From contig NZ_CP178861.1 in the NCBI RefSeq assembly GCF_047344985.1, positions 3,224,001 through 3,288,000 of the forward strand: a DNA stretch of 64,000 nt, given 5' to 3'. Shown one piece after another: positions 35,336 to 43,984 of the stretch; within the stretch, counting starts at the first letter, position 1, and each line of letters opens with the position of its first letter. The notes below the pieces were generated by a model. The model worked only from the letters and a program-made list of their open reading frames with translations. It had not been told where the DNA came from and ran no database searches. The position numbers and the translations under genes were made by a program. Source of the stretch: Bdellovibrio sp047344985 (lineage in GTDB: Bacteria; Bdellovibrionota; Bdellovibrionia; Bdellovibrionales; Bdellovibrionaceae).

Positions 35336-36331
35336 TTATTTGATCGGTCCACCATTCGCATGGACTGGGATTTGTGGGTATTTACGGCTTAACAAGAATT
35401 TCTTCGCCGACTCCCCTGTCACTCGATAATAAGGGATGTTTGTTTTAACGTCGCCAAGACCGAGCTTATTAAACGGATTCTTCGGATCAAGCCAGCTGAA
35501 GTATCCAGAGAAGAAATCAAAACGACCTCGACCGATAATTCCGCGGCCTTTGTCGCGAATCACGAAGTAGCCGCTGTGTTTTGATCCATCAGGCAACTCC
35601 AAACCGACAACGGCCGGAACGTAAATCACTTCGCCTGGTTTGTAGATCGTTAAGTCCGCTGCCAAAGTATAAAAAGGATCAAGACAGGAACTGTTCACCC
35701 CATATCCAAAGCGACAACCATTTTTCTCAATTTCAAAGAAGTGATCCTGGCCGTCAACTCTTCCGATCACGTTAAAAGCACGAGTTACGCCTTTTTGAAC
35801 TATGGCGCAGGATCCTTGAAGACCGCAGGCCTCCGCTGTTTTTGGGCACACTTTCAAAAGAGCTTTGCCACCTGTTCCATGCATCGTGACTTTTGTGTTT
35901 GCAGAGCAAGTATTTTTATCTTCATTAACAACGTAAAAATAATAAACTGTTGGTTTTAAAACGCCGGGACCATTCATCTCTGCCTGAGCAGGAGCAGGTA
36001 GCGCTGAGGGATTTGCAGGTTCCGGAGTTTCAGAAGATCCTTTTTCTTCTTCATTTTCAGAGACTTGCGGAGTTGCCGTTTCTTCTTCTTTTTGGGAAGT
36101 CGGCTTTACTTCAGACGCAGGTTTTTTCTCTTGAACTTCACGAACTTCAGAAGCCTCACTGGCTTCCGCATAAAAGGATGGATCTGGATTTGTAGGAAGA
36201 CTTGTCGATGACGTCTGATCAAAAACGCCGGAAGATCTCTCTACGTTGGCCTGCATTTGACCACACGAAGCCAAAAGCACAAGCTGGCTAAGAAGAAGGA
36301 AGACACTCAAATTTTTCTTCTGTAGTTTCAT
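35336..36331 (-). CDS. 3D-domain (MltA-like) lipoprotein
   Basis: Lipoprotein of 331 residues. Start MKLQKKN is set by GAGG five bases upstream and gives a signal peptide with lipobox LLASC; a longer upstream frame is not used. Residues about 45-130 are an acidic Pro/Glu/Ser-rich linker (KPASEVKPTSQKEEE). The C-terminal part carries a 3D-type double-psi barrel: LTIYKPGEVIYVPAVVG, GYFVIRDKGRGIIGRGRFD, with Asp residues in the positions seen in MltA and related lytic transglycosylases. Residues CPKTAEACGLQGSC may form disulphides. Probably acts on or binds peptidoglycan; activity is unproven. Confidence 0.7.
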   Translation of the reverse strand: MKLQKKNLSVFLLLSQLVLLASCGQMQANVERSSGVFDQTSSTSLPTNPDPSFYAEASEASEVREVQEKKPASEVKPTSQKEEETATPQVSENEEEKGSSETPEPANPSALPAPAQAEMNGPGVLKPTVYYFYVVNEDKNTCSANTKVTMHGTGGKALLKVCPKTAEACGLQGSCAIVQKGVTRAFNVIGRVDGQDHFFEIEKNGCRFGYGVNSSCLDPFYTLAADLTIYKPGEVIYVPAVVGLELPDGSKHSGYFVIRDKGRGIIGRGRFDFFSGYFSWLDPKNPFNKLGLGDVKTNIPYYRVTGESAKKFLLSRKYPQIPVHANGGPIK

Positions 36332-36415
36332 AAAAACCTCGTTCACACCGGGCAGATTACCAAGTTCATCAGAGGTCTTGAGATTTTTTTGGATCCCTTG
36401 AAAAGAAGAAAAATA

Positions 36416-36439
36416 CGGTGACGAAGTTCGTCGCCACCG
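36416..36439 (-). terminator. possible terminator after small secreted protein gene
   Basis: On the minus strand GACGAA-C-TTCGTC with flanking CGGT/ACCG and a 3-base bulge forms a hairpin followed by TATTTTTCTTCTTTT. Imperfect stem, plausible tail. Confidence 0.4.
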
Positions 36440-36448
36440 CAAGTGTCA

Positions 36449-36982
36449 TTATTTTAGACGGACGCGAAATCCACCGAACATGATAACCTCGGAATATTCG
36501 TAACCATTTTCCGCTTTTACGGTTTTACGGGCGCGAATTAAAAGCTCCACATCTTGAGGAGTTTCTTTCTCTTTCACGATAGCCATAGAATAATCTTGTT
36601 GAGCTTGCCCCTTGTTTAATTGCTCCAAAGAAGTCTCAAGAAGAACCTCATATTTTTTATTCACAAGAAGCATTTCGTAATTATCAAACGTGACTTCGAC
36701 CTTCAGTCCGTTTGGAGCAACATAGCTTTCTGATGTCGGCAGTTGATCAACCACCCATTGAGAATCTTGGCACTTCACCACTGAAACTTTTATCGTTGCA
36801 TCTTGATTTTGCTCTGTCGCGCTTTCATTCAATAGCTCTACACGAATCACTTTCTGGCCAGAGTAGTTCGACTTAGAATTACAATAAGCCACCGATCCAT
36901 CCAAAACTTTATAAACCTGAACTTCAGCCTGTGCCGCAGTTCCCGCAAACAACCCCATTAACACTACAAAAAACGCCTTCAT
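36449..36982 (-). CDS. small secreted protein
   Basis: Exported protein of 177 residues with a signal peptide (FFVVLMGLFAGTAAQA) and a beta-rich mature part (AEVQVYKVLDGSVAYC, KVIRVELLNES, TIKVSVVKCQ, VMFGGFRVRLK-like end). Two cysteines could form a disulphide. No family recognised. GGGG six bases before the ATG is the ribosome binding site. It is a likely two-gene unit with the 3D-domain lipoprotein or an independent gene. Confidence 0.65.
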   Translation of the reverse strand: MKAFFVVLMGLFAGTAAQAEVQVYKVLDGSVAYCNSKSNYSGQKVIRVELLNESATEQNQDATIKVSVVKCQDSQWVVDQLPTSESYVAPNGLKVEVTFDNYEMLLVNKKYEVLLETSLEQLNKGQAQQDYSMAIVKEKETPQDVELLIRARKTVKAENGYEYSEVIMFGGFRVRLK

Positions 36983-37123
36983 ATGAACCCCTTCAATAAT
37001 CAGTACGAGGTATGGTGTTTAGCACGGGAAGCTGGGCTATTCTATAAAAACTCCCGTTTACCGCTTTAATCGCGAATTTTCCGTTGCTCGGCCTTCTAGC
37101 CTCGACTAAGTGGGCGACTTTTA

Positions 37124-37152
37124 TTGAGTGCATTCATAAACTTTGATAGTTT
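37124..37152 (+). promoter_or_regulatory. possible sigma-70 promoter of yegD-like gene
   Basis: TTGAGT (37124-37129), 17 bases, TAGTTT (37147-37152). The ATG at 37159 would then be at or next to the start site, and no Shine-Dalgarno is visible, so this mRNA may also be leaderless. The -10 is a weak match. Confidence 0.3.
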
Positions 37153-37158
37153 TTCTGA

Positions 37159-38448
37159 ATGAGTTCAGAAAGTTTTCTTTCCATCGATTTTGGTACAAGC
37201 AATTCTCTGGTCGGAGCTTTCCATCAAGGCCAGCGCTATGAGGCTCTTGCCGTAGATCCTAAGGCCTCCGATGCAACCATGATGCGGACTCTGCTTTATT
37301 TTCCCAATCCGGATCTTTGTTATTACGGTTCTGAAGCGATTGAGCAATATATTGAACAAGATATGGAAGGACGCCTTTTCCGGTCCTTCAAGTCACATCT
37401 TCCCAATCAAAATTATTTGGGAACGGTCTTAGACAATCGCATTCTGACTTTAGAAAACTTGATTGGTGTTTTTCTTTTAGAACTAAAAAAGCGCGCCGAA
37501 AAAATTCTCAATGCTCCTATTGAAAAAGCGGTGATTGGTCGCCCTGCCCGTTATTCGATGGATGCTGTGAGTGATGGCTTTGCCTTGCACCGAATGCAGA
37601 AGGCCGCTACTTTTGCAGGTTTTAAAGAAGTGCAATTCGTGCCGGAACCTTTGGCCGCCGCTTTTGATTATCGCCGCCAGCTGACATCTGAAAAAACTGT
37701 TTTGATCGGCGACTTCGGCGGAGGAACTTCCGATTTTACTCTGATCAAACTTCGTCCTGAAGGTTTTGCTAAAGAAGACGTGCTCGCGATTGATGGCTGT
37801 CCTCTTGCTGGCGATGCTTTAGATAGCGTGTTTATGAGTCATCGTCTGAACGAATACTTTGGCGCGAAATCTCGATACCGTCTGCCGATGGGAAGCAATG
37901 TTTTAACAATGCCTTTTGGTGTGACTCAACGTTTGAATCATCCGGCGCACATCGTGCATCTTAAAGAAAAAGACACTTACGAATTTATCCGCGAAGTGAA
38001 GAAGTGTTCTTTAACGAAGAAAGATGCGGACGCTGTTGAGCGCCTTTTCACTTTGATCGAAGATCAGCAGATTTTCCCATTCTTTGAACATATCGAAAAA
38101 ACAAAGCGGGCTCTTTCGATGGCCGATCAAACTCGGTTTGAATTTGATTATCCGGGTCTTGAAATCACAGAACCCTTTTCAATTTCACAATTTGTGGAAT
38201 GGGCCGACGCCACAAGAGAAAAAATCTTCGCAGCTCTTGATGAGTGCCTGAAATCCGCAGGCGTTTCTTCAGATAAAGTGGATTTAGTCTGTCTTACAGG
38301 AGGAACGGCGAAAGTCCCGTTCATTCAAAAAGAATTGGAAAAAAGATTCGGCGCTAACAAGTTACAAACCCAAGCCCACTTCCACTCCGTCCTTTCAGGA
38401 TTAACAGAGTCAGCAGGCTTCTGGGCGCAAGGACAAAAAGTCGTTTAA
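37159..38448 (+). CDS. Hsp70-family protein, YegD-like
   Basis: Hsp70/actin-fold ATPase of 429 residues. Marks are the N-terminal phosphate loop LSIDFGTSNSLVGAF, AVIGRPARYS, FVPEPLAAAFDY, the second phosphate loop LIGDFGGGTSDFTLI, and the adenosine motif LVCLTGGTAKVPFIQ. It has the nucleotide-binding part with a distinctive insert but no DnaK-like substrate-binding domain, as in YegD. Role is an uncharacterised chaperone-like ATPase. It converges on the rlmI-like gene, sharing the stop tetranucleotide TTAA. Confidence 0.88.
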   Translation: MSSESFLSIDFGTSNSLVGAFHQGQRYEALAVDPKASDATMMRTLLYFPNPDLCYYGSEAIEQYIEQDMEGRLFRSFKSHLPNQNYLGTVLDNRILTLENLIGVFLLELKKRAEKILNAPIEKAVIGRPARYSMDAVSDGFALHRMQKAATFAGFKEVQFVPEPLAAAFDYRRQLTSEKTVLIGDFGGGTSDFTLIKLRPEGFAKEDVLAIDGCPLAGDALDSVFMSHRLNEYFGAKSRYRLPMGSNVLTMPFGVTQRLNHPAHIVHLKEKDTYEFIREVKKCSLTKKDADAVERLFTLIEDQQIFPFFEHIEKTKRALSMADQTRFEFDYPGLEITEPFSISQFVEWADATREKIFAALDECLKSAGVSSDKVDLVCLTGGTAKVPFIQKELEKRFGANKLQTQAHFHSVLSGLTESAGFWAQGQKVV

Positions 38449-39749
38449 ACGACGTAGTGCACGTACATCTTTAAATAAAAACCTTCCGGGAATTGCATCA
38501 GTGTTGGGTGATCAGCCGCATGGCCACCACGCAAAACGCTGCGCACTTCAGAAAAGTTTCTTAAAGACGCTTTACGAATAGCATCGCGGAATTCTTCTTC
38601 TTCAAGCAATCCCGAACAAGAGCACGAAGCCACAAAGCCATTCTTCTTCACAACACGGAAAGCTTGCGTGTTCATTTTCAGATACGCGTGCTTTCCAATC
38701 GGAATATCTTTTTTAGATTTAATAAAGGCCGGAGGATCTGCGATCACGATGTCATAGTATGTGCTCGCAAGCTCAGTAAGACCTGTCGAGACATCCATCT
38801 CATGCACGATCACTTCAGCGCCTTCACGTTCTGCATTCTTTTTTGCAAACGCCAAAGCTGTTTTAGAAACGTCCACCAAGGACACTTCCACTTCAAAACC
38901 CAAAGATTTTAGTGCACGGGTGATCTGTGTCGACCAATGACCGACATAACAACAAAGATCCAAAACACGCAGCTTGCGTTTTTCTTGAGTCCTTGCCCAG
39001 TTTTTAAATAACTCCACAGCCAAATGAATGTTGTGAGTTTGATCGAGGAAGAAGCCAGTTTTTTGACCTTCTTGCAAATCACAGCTCATGCGCACAAGAC
39101 CGTCGTCGCTAGCCGCATTCAACAAGATCTCAACGTCTCTTAAATCAAATCCAGGAAGATCTTTGATCGTGCGTGGATCATCGACCGTCAAACCTTCAAG
39201 CTTACGGATGCCGACGTCATTCCGAATCACAACAGCGGTTTTATCCCAAGAAAATTCTGAAAGACCTAAAGCTTTGGCTTTTTCCACAAGACCTTTAAAG
39301 AAACCTTCCGCGTCTTTCAACGCTTCATTCATTCCCGCAGTAACTAGTTGAGCCGCGAAGACCTGCGCCTTCTGACCTTTTTGTTCAATCACGTAGTAAT
39401 CAAGCACAAGACCTGGAATGTAATCAGACTCACCAAAAGCCAAACGGAAACTTCCACGGAAGCCTGCCGCCTTACGAACTTTCCAGGAGTTCAAAACTTT
39501 TTCCTGAAGAAATTCAAAACTTGTCGGCTCTTGACCTTGAGGACTGAAGCTCAAAGCACGAAAGGCAATCAGAGAGTGAGGATTGCCGTAACCACGCGCC
39601 AAGAACTGACCTTTAGAGTCCTGCAACTCGACTGGAGTTCCCGGGATAAGTCCTTTGGGACTTGCGGAAAGTTCATTGGAAAAAACCCACGGATGACCGC
39701 TACGAATACGTTTGTCAGCTCCAGGACGGAGTCTCCATACGGTTACCAT
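38445..39749 (-). CDS. rlmI: RlmI-like 23S rRNA m5C methyltransferase
   Basis: Class I SAM methyltransferase of 434 residues. An N-terminal PUA domain (GADKRIRSGHPWVFSNEL, GTPVELQDSKGQFLARGY) is followed by QTGFFLDQTHN, the SAM loop VLDLCCYVGHWS, VIADPPAFIKSKKD and a CSCSG catalytic cysteine segment. This order matches RlmI/YccW, which methylates C1962 of 23S rRNA. Length is a little over the usual 396. Last gene of the folD operon, starting two bases after the phytase-like stop. Confidence 0.85.
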   Translation of the reverse strand: MVTVWRLRPGADKRIRSGHPWVFSNELSASPKGLIPGTPVELQDSKGQFLARGYGNPHSLIAFRALSFSPQGQEPTSFEFLQEKVLNSWKVRKAAGFRGSFRLAFGESDYIPGLVLDYYVIEQKGQKAQVFAAQLVTAGMNEALKDAEGFFKGLVEKAKALGLSEFSWDKTAVVIRNDVGIRKLEGLTVDDPRTIKDLPGFDLRDVEILLNAASDDGLVRMSCDLQEGQKTGFFLDQTHNIHLAVELFKNWARTQEKRKLRVLDLCCYVGHWSTQITRALKSLGFEVEVSLVDVSKTALAFAKKNAEREGAEVIVHEMDVSTGLTELASTYYDIVIADPPAFIKSKKDIPIGKHAYLKMNTQAFRVVKKNGFVASCSCSGLLEEEEFRDAIRKASLRNFSEVRSVLRGGHAADHPTLMQFPEGFYLKMYVHYVV

Positions 39750-39751
39750 TC

Positions 39752-40855
39752 TTACTCACCTTCAACCGCAAAAACGATCATCTCTGTCAGTTCTTTTTTT
39801 GAAAAATTATTATCGACCATCACCAAAAGAGTGCGACGTCCATCCGCCAATTTCGGTCCCCATGTGAGGGCTTCGAAGTTTTGAATCGTTTTATCGCCGC
39901 GTTCTTTTGTCAGATCCGTTTCAAAATCAATCAGTTTGATTTTTTCTACACCTGTGAACTTGCCATCACTTAGTTTCGTTAAAGCTGTGATGTCTGTCCC
40001 TTTAGAAAGATCGGCAAGATAAATCGCCACCGTTTGCGCCCATAGATTTTTAGAAAAGATGCGAACGCCACGCTCAAGTACGAGCATTTTTGTTTCCGAC
40101 AAAGCGAGAATTTCAGAAACACCTCTGAAAACTTCTTTACCCTTTTGATTGTCTTTAAAGGCATCCACACGATACGCGTATTCTGCGACGGGCTTATAAC
40201 CCTGCTGACCTTTGTCTTCGTATTTCAAGATACGAATCCAGTCGCCATTCACTTCTTCGCCGCTGATGTAGTCTTGAGACAAAGAAGACTCTGTGCTTGT
40301 GAAAACAAATTTTCCATCAGCAAAACTTGTTAAACCTTCAAAAGCCGCATTGTTTTGAATGCCTTTCTTTTGTTGGCCCGTAGTTTCTGGCAAAAATTTA
40401 TCAGGAATTGGAAAATCGGATTTCCATTTTCCATCGGCATTCACACGGAAAATACGCGGCATCTCACGAGGTTTCGCATCGTTATTGCCTTCAGAGGAAA
40501 TCAAAAAATCTCCGTCGAGCAAACGCACCAAACCTTCAGGGTCAAGGCCCGCAGGTTTATCAGCTTCCATGGGAAGACCTGTGATGAAATGAACTTTCTT
40601 AGGCGTTAACGTCACCATTTTTTTATCGATCTTCAAATCAAACTCAAAAAAGCGCGGCTCACCGGCGCGGCCTTTGTCATCAGAAAGAGCATAAAGCGTG
40701 TTATCACTCCACACCATTCCTGAAAGTCCGCCGATTGTCGCTTTTTCAAACTTTGTTCCCGTCGGAATCGAAGTTTCGCCAACGTATTCCAAACGGAGCG
40801 CATGCGCCTGAACACCCACCATTAAAACTAAAAAAGAAATAAAAGATTTCAACAT
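39752..40855 (-). CDS. secreted esterase-like phytase domain protein
   Basis: Exported protein of 367 residues with a signal peptide (FISFLVLMVGVQAHA) and a phytase-like beta-propeller domain. Marks: GGLSGMVWSDNTLYALSDDKG, LDPEGLVRLLDGDFLISSEG, NAAFEGLTSFADGKFVFTSE-like and NFEALTWGPKLADGRRTLLV near the end. The family hydrolyses or binds phosphate-containing substrates but is poorly characterised. Start ATG (40855) is one base after the Rieske gene stop. A similar propeller is fused to the adaptor in the VTC operon. Confidence 0.8.
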   Translation of the reverse strand: MLKSFISFLVLMVGVQAHALRLEYVGETSIPTGTKFEKATIGGLSGMVWSDNTLYALSDDKGRAGEPRFFEFDLKIDKKMVTLTPKKVHFITGLPMEADKPAGLDPEGLVRLLDGDFLISSEGNNDAKPREMPRIFRVNADGKWKSDFPIPDKFLPETTGQQKKGIQNNAAFEGLTSFADGKFVFTSTESSLSQDYISGEEVNGDWIRILKYEDKGQQGYKPVAEYAYRVDAFKDNQKGKEVFRGVSEILALSETKMLVLERGVRIFSKNLWAQTVAIYLADLSKGTDITALTKLSDGKFTGVEKIKLIDFETDLTKERGDKTIQNFEALTWGPKLADGRRTLLVMVDNNFSKKELTEMIVFAVEGE

Positions 40856-40856
40856 T

Positions 40857-41897
40857 CTAACTTCTCCAACGAAGTTCAGTTTCTTTAACCGGATGATTGA
40901 ACTCACGCTTTTGCTCAAGATGATCATGATATTCCGTCTTCAAAGCGTAGTACCATTTCGCCTGGGTATCGGCGTCTTTAATCAACATCAAACTTGGATC
41001 GTATTTAAGACCCTCTTGCTGTTTCGTCACAGCATCCATGTCTTGTCCCAAGAAATTTTTTGAGAACAAATGAAGACCTGGCTTAATCAAGCTCAACCAA
41101 GGAATATCCCAATACGCGAGCTGCGTCACACGCGTATTCATTTCATCCACCGGGGTCAGCGCCGTGAACGAATAGAAATTGCGAGGTCCCACTTCGATAT
41201 GCTCCACACGCACACACGGAAGAGTGAATGTAATTTCAGTCGTCGGAGCTCCGCCCAAAATCTTATAAGCTTTGGAATTTTTCGAAGGCTGATGGCGCAC
41301 CATTTGGAAGCCGTAGTTGACCGGTGCAAATTTCTTTTTCTTTTCAAGCATTGTTTTTTCAGAACGCCAGAACCAGCTCTTATGCACGTAAGGTCCATGC
41401 GCCGGGTCCATCAAACCAATCACAGCGTGATCGACGTGGCATGGGAAGTTCACCACGTAAGTCAGCTTTGGTTTTACATCCGAAGGGAACGCTTTCATCA
41501 CCGGAACTTGCGGTGCCTTCGTCATATCGTAATCTTTATCACCAACAAAGATCCAAATAAGACCTTGAGCTTCGTGAACAGGATAAGAACGCACTTTGAT
41601 TTTGTTGGGATTTAATTCTTGATCTGGACACAAAGAAGGAATCTCTGTGCACATGCCTGTCCCATCAAATTTCCAACCGTGGTATGGACACTCAATCGTG
41701 TCATTCACAACGCGACCGTAGCTTAATGGAATCCCACGATGAGGGCAGATGTCACGAACCGCAGAAACTTTTCCTTTGCTATCGCGGAAGAAAACAATCG
41801 GTTCATTCATGATTTTGCGAGACTGTGCCTTTCCAATCGCCAATTCATGGCTGGGAAGTCCCACATACCAAACATTCTTTAAAAATCCCGTGTACAT
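40857..41897 (-). CDS. Rieske non-haem iron oxygenase
   Basis: Oxygenase alpha-subunit-like protein of 346 residues. The Rieske 2Fe-2S cluster ligands are Cys51-x-His53 (CPHRG) and Cys70-x2-His73 (CPYHGW). The mononuclear iron site is in DHAVIGLMDPAHGPYVH, where Asp and two His match the usual D/H/H arrangement. The substrate is unknown; related enzymes hydroxylate or demethylate aromatic, terpenoid or chlorophyll-like compounds. No reductase gene is nearby. It lies nine bases after folD. Confidence 0.88.
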   Translation of the reverse strand: MYTGFLKNVWYVGLPSHELAIGKAQSRKIMNEPIVFFRDSKGKVSAVRDICPHRGIPLSYGRVVNDTIECPYHGWKFDGTGMCTEIPSLCPDQELNPNKIKVRSYPVHEAQGLIWIFVGDKDYDMTKAPQVPVMKAFPSDVKPKLTYVVNFPCHVDHAVIGLMDPAHGPYVHKSWFWRSEKTMLEKKKKFAPVNYGFQMVRHQPSKNSKAYKILGGAPTTEITFTLPCVRVEHIEVGPRNFYSFTALTPVDEMNTRVTQLAYWDIPWLSLIKPGLHLFSKNFLGQDMDAVTKQQEGLKYDPSLMLIKDADTQAKWYYALKTEYHDHLEQKREFNHPVKETELRWRS

Positions 41898-41906
41898 CTA
41901 AATCCT

Positions 41907-42764
41907 CTAACGTAACCCGGCTCTTTTTTCCGCGAGCAAGCAGGTATTTTGTAACAGCGTCGCTATGGTCATCGGTCCGACTCCACCAGGAACGGGAGTT
42001 GCCGCTTGCACCCAGCCTTCAAGTTCTTCAAATCGCACATCTCCACACAGTTTTCCTGCAGGGCCTCCGCGGTGCATACCCACGTCGACAACGATGGCGT
42101 CCTTTTTAAAATCATCTTTTCCCAGCATGCGCGCTTTTCCCGCCGCCACAATCACCAGATCCGCCTGACGAGTGATCTCAGAAAGATCTTTCGTCTTTGA
42201 GTGACAAACCGTCACTGTCGCGTTGGCTTCGGTCAAAAGCTGCGCCATCGGTTTTCCCACGATGTTGCTGCGCCCGACAACCACCGCACGCATCCCTTCA
42301 ACAGGAACTTTGTAGTGCTTCAGCATCGTCATCACGCCCGCTGGAGTGCAGGGTTGTACAACAGGTTTTCCAGCAAAGAAATAACCGAGTGAAGAATAGG
42401 TTAACCCATCTGCATCTTTTTCAGAGGACAATAAATTCAAAACTTCTTCGGAATTAAGGTGCTGCGGAAGCGGAAACTGCACCAAGATCCCATCGACGTG
42501 ATCATCTTGGTTTAAAGCAGTGATGTGATCGTTGAGTTCCTGCTGGGTGGTGCTCGACGGTAAAGCGTGAATCGTGGAAGTCATGCCTACGGATTCACAT
42601 GCGAGTTTTTTATTTTTTACGTAAATGTGAGATGCAGGATCATCGCCGACAATGACGACTGACAGATGAGGAGATCGGCCCTTTTCCTTCACGAAACTCA
42701 CCACGCGAGGGGCAAGAGATGAACGCACTTCTTTGGCCACTTCCTTACCATTGAGAATGAGCAT
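41907..42764 (-). CDS. folD: methylenetetrahydrofolate dehydrogenase/cyclohydrolase
   Basis: Bifunctional enzyme interconverting 5,10-methylene-, methenyl- and 10-formyl-tetrahydrofolate, 285 residues. Start MLILNGKE follows GGGAGG at good spacing; two upstream Met codons are less likely. Marks: SHIYVKNKKLACE with the catalytic Lys, ILVQFPLPQHL, KDADGLT, PCTPAGVM, VVVGRSNIVGKPMA and DLVIVAAGK. Heads a probable four-gene operon with the Rieske, phytase-like and rlmI-like genes. Confidence 0.95.
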   Translation of the reverse strand: MLILNGKEVAKEVRSSLAPRVVSFVKEKGRSPHLSVVIVGDDPASHIYVKNKKLACESVGMTSTIHALPSSTTQQELNDHITALNQDDHVDGILVQFPLPQHLNSEEVLNLLSSEKDADGLTYSSLGYFFAGKPVVQPCTPAGVMTMLKHYKVPVEGMRAVVVGRSNIVGKPMAQLLTEANATVTVCHSKTKDLSEITRQADLVIVAAGKARMLGKDDFKKDAIVVDVGMHRGGPAGKLCGDVRFEELEGWVQAATPVPGGVGPMTIATLLQNTCLLAEKRAGLR

Positions 42765-42918
42765 CGGACCTCCCATTTTTTGTGACCTCAATCTCACTTA
42801 TTTGCCTAAGAAATTCAATGGTTTAATAGCTGCATTCAGAAAATTAACAAAGCCTTAAAAAGATCTCTGTCCGAGGTCGTTCGCGACAGTCCAGAACCGT
42901 CAAAAAGCCATTTTATTC

Positions 42919-42947
42919 TTGATTCCAACCCCGCGTTTAGGGTACAA
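42919..42947 (+). promoter_or_regulatory. possible sigma-70 promoter
   Basis: TTGATT (42919-42924), 17 bases, GTACAA (42942-42947), with AGGGT-ACAA-ACCCT overlapping the -10 as an inverted repeat. It would give a short leader to the ATG at 42977. Confidence 0.35.
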
Positions 42948-42976
42948 ACCCTTTAAAACATTAGGGGATTTAATAA

Positions 42977-43270
42977 ATGGCTGATAAAGTAAAACTCTCA
43001 AAAGACGGCAGTTCTATCGATTTCGTTCAGTCTGACAGCCTTCCTACGTCCCTTAAAAAATTCCGCCAAAGCCCAGAGATCGAAGGTTTCTACCGCTTTA
43101 TCTTCGAAAACGATTTGCAAAAAGAAGCTTTTGAAATTTTGGATCGTATTATCATTCAGCGTAAGGCGAAAAAAGCCGGCGCGAAAAAAGAAGCCGCCGC
43201 TGCTGCGAAGGAAGAAAAAGCTGCAGCCGCTGCCGCCGCAAAAGCTCCTGCCAAAGGCAAAAAGAAGTAA
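42977..43270 (+). CDS. small protein with Ala/Lys-rich tail
   Basis: Cytoplasmic protein of 97 residues. Residues 1-60 form a possible compact helical domain (LKKFRQSPEIEGFYRFIFEN, LQKEAFEILDRIII). The last 35 residues are Lys/Ala repeats (KKAGAKKEAAAAAKEEKAA), resembling histone-H1-like or ribosomal-associated tails that bind nucleic acid. No family recognised. AGGGG precedes the ATG by about ten bases. It is a single-gene unit with its own terminator. Confidence 0.7.
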   Translation: MADKVKLSKDGSSIDFVQSDSLPTSLKKFRQSPEIEGFYRFIFENDLQKEAFEILDRIIIQRKAKKAGAKKEAAAAAKEEKAAAAAAAKAPAKGKKK

Positions 43271-43277
43271 TCACACG

Positions 43278-43297
43278 AAGTCCGGACCTCCGGACTT
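43278..43297 (+). terminator. rho-independent terminator
   Basis: AAGTCCGGA and TCCGGACTT pair around a 2-base gap, followed by TGTTTTTT. Directly after the small Ala/Lys-rich protein gene. Confidence 0.85.
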
Positions 43298-43367
43298 TGT
43301 TTTTTGATTTTATCGGTTCTCACCTCTGAACTCATCTTGCTTTCAGTCTCCGCACATGGAGAAACCA

Positions 43368-43640
43368 ATGAAAGCAAATCAAATCCTAAAAAATAAAAAA
43401 GGCCAAGGACTCATTGAGTACCTTATCATCGTTGCGATTGTCGCCGTCGGTAGTATTGCGATCATCAAAGTCGTCGGCGGTAACGTAAACGTACAATTCG
43501 CGAACGTCGCACAAGCTTTGGGCGGCAAAGAAAGCCGCAAAAAAGACGCTTACGACGTCACTGACAACATGTACAAGAAAAAAGACTTTAGCGATTTCTT
43601 TGACGGTGCCGTCAATCCCTCAAAATCCGAAAAGAAATAA
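43368..43640 (+). CDS. Flp-type type IVb pilin
   Basis: Major pilin of the Flp/Tad system, 90 residues. Start MKANQ is set by GGAG; the ATG four codons upstream is part of that region. The class III leader KNKKG is followed by the cut site G/QGLIEY with Glu at +5 and Tyr at +6, then the hydrophobic helix LIIVAIVAVGSIAII. The C-terminal 45 residues are charged. Prepilin peptidase (not in window) would process it. Flp pilins have been linked to predation in B. bacteriovorus. The stop overlaps the TadE-like start by one base. Confidence 0.88.
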   Translation: MKANQILKNKKGQGLIEYLIIVAIVAVGSIAIIKVVGGNVNVQFANVAQALGGKESRKKDAYDVTDNMYKKKDFSDFFDGAVNPSKSEKK

Positions 43641-43984
43641 TGAAACTCTTGCGTGCACAAAAAGGTCAGGGCGTGATTGAAGCGACCCTGACCTTACCTT
43701 TATTGGTGGTCGTCGGAACTGTTTTTACTCTGCTGCTTTATCGCGGAATGGTTTTCTATTTTGCCGACTACAATTTGCACGAAGCTTTGATCTGCGGGCA
43801 AAGCTCTCACCTGTCTTCTTGCGAACAAGAACTGCGCAATCGAATATCGAAAGTTCTTATCATCAACATTCGCTCGGACATCCGCATATCTAAAAGAGGC
43901 AAAGACCTTCAAGGAAAAATCTCTATTGATTTCACTCCACCTTTAGAAATCGAAAAAACTTTAAAAGGACCCCGATCATGGTGA
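43640..43984 (+). CDS. TadE-like pseudopilin
   Basis: Minor pseudopilin of 114 residues. Leader KLLRAQKG, cut site G/QGVIEA with Glu at +5, then TLTLPLLVVVGTVFTLLLY, the typical TadE hydrophobic segment. The C-terminal part is basic and beta-rich (LIINIRSDIRISKRGK). TadE-like proteins are processed as prepilins and needed for Flp pilus assembly. The ATG overlaps the Flp stop, and the end overlaps the next gene by seven bases, so the genes are coupled. Confidence 0.85.
   Translation: MKLLRAQKGQGVIEATLTLPLLVVVGTVFTLLLYRGMVFYFADYNLHEALICGQSSHLSSCEQELRNRISKVLIINIRSDIRISKRGKDLQGKISIDFTPPLEIEKTLKGPRSW

Noticed and set aside
43308..43314. CCGATAA on the minus strand, a possible sigma-28 -10
   Set aside because: It points into the 3' end of an oppositely oriented gene past its terminator, with no gene to serve.
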